Positions 4,301 through 6,271 of a DNA stretch of 6,271 nucleotides are shown one piece after another (the first letter of the stretch is position 1; the number at the start of each line of letters is the position of its first letter). The position numbers were made by a program, and so were the translations under genes. The notes below the pieces were generated by a model. That model made no database searches. It saw only the letters and a list, made by a program, of their open reading frames with translations, and was not told the DNA's origin. The stretch comes from Blastocatellia bacterium (lineage in GTDB: Bacteria > Acidobacteriota > Blastocatellia > Pyrinomonadales > Pyrinomonadaceae), in NCBI GenBank assembly GCA_003487805.1, contig DNNE01000156.1:1-6271 (forward strand). Reading direction: 5' to 3'.

Positions 4301-6271
4301 AAGCGAATACGGTCACTGTGACCATTAACGCCGGCATCCCAATTGTTGGAGCGGCGCAGTACGTAATCTCGCGAGGGCAGAGCGCCAACGGGCCGTTCAC
4401 TGCCGTCGCGACAATTCCGGCGACGCAAACCACCTATAACGACAACAACGGTGGACAAGGCTTGAGCGTTAATCAGACCTTTTATTATCAGGTGCGCGCG
4501 AGCCGGACGACAGATTCATCGTGCACTTCCGGTGCAAATACAAACAGCATCACAGTTACCGTGGGGGTCGTCATCACTCCAGCGCCGGTCTTTGCCGGCG
4601 TCGATCAAGTGAGCGACCCGCAGCAAGGCAACCGGTTGATCGTTAATTGGCAACCGGCAGTCTCAGGAAATGCGAACGCGGACATCGTCTATGACGTTTT
4701 CCGTACGACTGAAATCAATCCTGACACGATCCAGGACCCGACGTTTACTCCCGCGGCAGCAAACCGAGTGGCCCAGGGATTAAAGGCGCTTTCATTTACT
4801 GATAGTCCACTGACTCTGAACCAGGTCTATTACTACATCGTGCAGGCGCGCGATCAGAACAACGGCAAGTTGGACACGAACAATGCCGGAAACACTGTGG
4901 CAAAATTCAACGCGCCTTCGATTACCACGTTCACCAACACGCCACCGTTTGCCCTGGAGAATTTTGAAAGCACTTCAGCGGACACCAGGTTTGTGCCGCC
5001 CCTCGTCGAACAGGGCACACCGAACATCTCAGTAGCCAGTTTTCAAAGAGTGCCCGGCGTACACGTGGGCAACTCAACCTCGGCGGTGATGTACGCACCG
5101 GATTTCGATCCAGGTGGTTCGGGACAGGGAGCGCAAAGCAACTTCGCGGCTGCCATCGGGCCGCTCACACTGGCGCCGGCTTCGGTAATGGAATTCGATC
5201 ACTTCTTCTCGACTGAAAACACATTCGACGGCGGCGTCCTTGAGATTTCATCCGACCCAGGTTTCGGAGGCAATAACGCGACGCCATCTCCGAACAATAC
5301 CAATACCTTTGATCTCGGCAACTACATCGTGGACGGGGGTTACAACGGCAAACTGAACGGGCAAGTTGCTTCAGGTGTAATGAGTTCAATCCTGCAGGGA
5401 CGTCGAGCCTACACGGGCGCCCAGCCAGAGCTGCAACACGTTCGCATACCGCTTGAGGACTTCGCACCGGGCGGTCAGAAGAATACTCAAGGCCTGCCGA
5501 TGTACATCCGTTTCCGCATGACCTCCGACGTTGGCACAAATGCCGGCCCAACCAGCGGTTGGTACGTCGACAATGTCGTCGTCCATAACATGGGCTCCGC
5601 AGCCACGCCAACACCGACGCCGACCCCTTCGCCGTCACCATCACCATCACCATCCGTGTCGCCGACTGCCACACCGACACCGACGGCTACGCCGACTGCA
5701 ACACCTACGGCCACGCCGACGGCGACACCCACTCCGACGCCCGTTGCCGTGTTTCAATTCAACTCAACCGTGTTCGCCATTCAGGAGGCGGTCACTTCAC
5801 TCAACGTGACCGTGGTTCGCAGCGGTGACACAAGCGGCACTTCGAGCGTCGACGTGACGAGTGTTGATGGAACCGCCAAACAGAAAGGCGATTACACGTT
5901 GGTGATCGCGCATCTGGTCTTTGGTCCAACTGAAACGACCAAGACATTCCAAACGCTGATTAATGACGACAGCTACGTGGAAAATACGGAATCGGCAACG
6001 CTGCTCTTGCAGAATCCCGTCAACGGAACGTTAGGCGCCACCAATTCGGCGACGCTACAGATTGTTGACAACACGCCAGAGACAACCGGCAATCCGATCG
6101 ACGTCTCGCGCACGTTCGTGGGTCAGCATTACCACGACTTTCTGTATCGCCAGAGCGATCAGTCCGGCGAAGATTTCTGGACTAACCAGATCGAACAGTG
6201 CGGCGCCGACGCGCAATGCCGGGCTGCAAACCGTGTGGCCGTTTCCGGCGCGTTCTTCCTTTCGATCGAGT
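1300..6271 (+). CDS. Secreted M36 (fungalysin-type) zinc metalloprotease with Fn3-like, Calx-beta and DUF4214 modules; 3' end outside linear window
   Basis: The frame is open for 1657 codons to the right edge. Order of parts: a signal peptide (basic KRQRISR, hydrophobic 13-33, likely cut after V-S-A35); an FTP-type inhibitory propeptide at about 148-195; a Pro/Gly-rich stretch near 310-335; and the M36 catalytic domain at about 528-955. Family landmarks in that domain are NLFYFNNLIHD (605-615), HEHYH (zinc ligands H694 and H698, catalytic E695), GEGWSD (third ligand E726), HDTGELW (794-800) and the closing IWRAFASHGVGQNA. Two Fn3-like beta domains follow (about 991-1088 and 1092-1205, each with a YYxV strand). 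After these come a jelly-roll-like domain ending in GWYVDNVVV (about 1210-1434), a Pro-Thr/Ser linker (1435-1481), Calx-beta (about 1483-1591) and the start of DUF4214 (from about 1598). M36 enzymes are endopeptidases activated by propeptide removal; here the enzyme would act outside the cell or at the surface, with the C-terminal modules likely serving attachment or substrate binding. The substrate is unknown. If the window ends join, the full protein is 1896 residues. Confidence 0.95.
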   Translation, partial: MINKRQRISRTMWLGSLTLVVIALAVFAPVILVSAKRSSSNPAPTASQRQLPSTFDVRGPDGVPRGTNLRQPTAAQLKAIASLQTLIGSNIQVRYNGLTGTPSHLFSLSGYLSAPSNDAPETIARNFLNQWKGIFRFSQNDLNNLRLKSRATVPDLGVTILSFEQQAAGLSVYHGDVLVNVNRVGRVIDVGSESYPQLQITPGFTLSSAQAIVSATNSLGMSFSPQPQGTKQVLNSFGDLTPTYETGDLFSGDGVAVTGEIVVTKVAFPMGDTARPAYKFALTTPQLEGITWMNIVDAQSGQVLRRESLTAFRGKENAKQQPGASAPDANLGPPGGGTGPGRLPTFRPDVQDLVEALNSAGTARGPVFDAVPTSMSGPAGAGRPAAPGTPPTYQSEATLSNPFRLSLVNGRNMHPLVYALPLGQVTRGFPDAFNPSNESPFGWFYLPTGVGGTEITSPDANRATTRAYGYQMAAEAKSRNDHTNSPNGDGDQPFSATLTMLGAPKALKDGRTLSQVFQSNYTEGNNINVSDDHANDNETTQGARGFSATRQFTSSLFAYKDSYEFGGTDATSQDPNTAGPCAPLGPCVVTFPASTLPDIYPGAVNLFYFNNLIHDYLYSIGFTEPLWNFQQDNFGNGGAGSDGISANLQDGSGTDNSNFSTSDDGSYPRMQMYIFTDGSFRRSDGSLDFAVVAHEHYHGVSTRSVGKGASGCLGLGLVGEPSGQGEGWSDYNAISLTDNDAVGEYVTGDFARAIRRLPYTNYRWSYGSVNGTTLNRRDQGTGDVVVGGIPFEAHDTGELWAATLWDMRELLIMKNSNGVFFDGARRLGSGTKYFVGYHQVQSVDANHPIDYRASFNDSNGTTATINASAHFVRPGLIATEISTLGNRKGPLATALVNGARLSDLLVLRGMQLEPCNPSFVDSRDAILLADRELNGGENQAMIWRAFASHGVGQNATSTTSSDPSGTNGAVVVEDFTVPAGVTQCETLGPLAQPAFILSNTQANTVTVTINAGIPIVGAAQYVISRGQSANGPFTAVATIPATQTTYNDNNGGQGLSVNQTFYYQVRASRTTDSSCTSGANTNSITVTVGVVITPAPVFAGVDQVSDPQQGNRLIVNWQPAVSGNANADIVYDVFRTTEINPDTIQDPTFTPAAANRVAQGLKALSFTDSPLTLNQVYYYIVQARDQNNGKLDTNNAGNTVAKFNAPSITTFTNTPPFALENFESTSADTRFVPPLVEQGTPNISVASFQRVPGVHVGNSTSAVMYAPDFDPGGSGQGAQSNFAAAIGPLTLAPASVMEFDHFFSTENTFDGGVLEISSDPGFGGNNATPSPNNTNTFDLGNYIVDGGYNGKLNGQVASGVMSSILQGRRAYTGAQPELQHVRIPLEDFAPGGQKNTQGLPMYIRFRMTSDVGTNAGPTSGWYVDNVVVHNMGSAATPTPTPTPSPSPSPSPSVSPTATPTPTATPTATPTATPTATPTPTPVAVFQFNSTVFAIQEAVTSLNVTVVRSGDTSGTSSVDVTSVDGTAKQKGDYTLVIAHLVFGPTETTKTFQTLINDDSYVENTESATLLLQNPVNGTLGATNSATLQIVDNTPETTGNPIDVSRTFVGQHYHDFLYRQSDQSGEDFWTNQIEQCGADAQCRAANRVAVSGAFFLSIE
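5602..5742 (+). repeat. Pro-Thr/Ser low-complexity linker coding repeat
   Basis: This encodes 47 residues made of TP, SP and ATPT repeats, separating the jelly-roll-like domain from Calx-beta in the protease. Synonymous codons vary (ACG/ACA/ACC with CCG/CCA/CCT), so the protein pattern is kept while the DNA is imperfect. This fits a selected, extended extracellular linker, possibly glycosylated, rather than recent slippage. The same bases create a spurious Gly-Val-rich frame on the - strand. Confidence 0.9.
6253..6271. repeat. Right copy of 19-bp terminal direct repeat
   Basis: This stretch is identical to bases 1-19 and encodes the same FFLSIE within the DUF4214 domain of the protease. Overlapping the two copies keeps the frame and joins the protease to the fragment at 1-738. 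Confidence 0.97.

Noticed and set aside
5165..5680. 171-residue frame on the - strand
   Set aside because: It is a shadow of the jelly-roll-like region and linker of the protease, Arg/Cys-rich with no family features.
5487..5732. Gly-Val/Gly-Asp-rich frame on the - strand
   Set aside because: It is the antisense reading of the Pro-Thr linker of the protease and is low complexity only because that linker is repetitive.
5602..5742. CRISPR array or tandem DNA repeat element
   Set aside because: The periodicity is that of TP/SP/ATPT codons inside an intact reading frame, with no spacer-repeat structure.

Overview
The window looks like Acidobacteriota DNA, probably class Blastocatellia (Pyrinomonadaceae-like). 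This is inferred from the protein architecture (an exported M36 protease followed by a Pro-Thr linker, a Calx-beta domain and a DUF4214 domain), the moderately high GC coding style and a strongly structured intergenic element. No ribosomal or other marker gene is present, so the assignment is tentative.

Layout, all on the + strand. Bases 1-738 encode the C-terminal 245 residues of a DUF4214-domain protein whose start lies outside the linear window. Bases 739-1084 are intergenic. They hold a compact three-way-junction inverted-repeat structure (760-841) followed by six Ts, which is probably the terminator, then a possible promoter (924-952) and a short leader with a small terminator-like hairpin. 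Bases 1085-1303 encode a 72-residue exported or membrane-anchored small protein that I do not recognise. Its stop codon overlaps the next start as ATGA. Bases 1300-6271 encode a very large secreted fungalysin-type (M36) zinc metalloprotease, which runs off the right edge inside its own DUF4214 domain. Nothing on the - strand looks genuine.

The most unusual property is that the first 19 bases and the last 19 bases are identical and in the same reading frame. Joining the ends gives a 6252-bp circle in which the protease continues without a break into the left-hand fragment. The result is one 1896-residue protein with a complete DUF4214 domain. So either the window is a circular or tandem-repeat unit carrying one two-gene operon, or it is a contig bounded by the same conserved motif in two neighbouring paralogues. 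No replication, mobilisation or recombination gene is present, so a self-replicating plasmid is unlikely.

In the simplest model, a promoter in the 900s drives a short operon of small exported peptide plus giant secreted protease, coupled at the ATGA overlap. Transcription would end at the structured terminator after the protease stop codon at 736-738, provided the ends really join.
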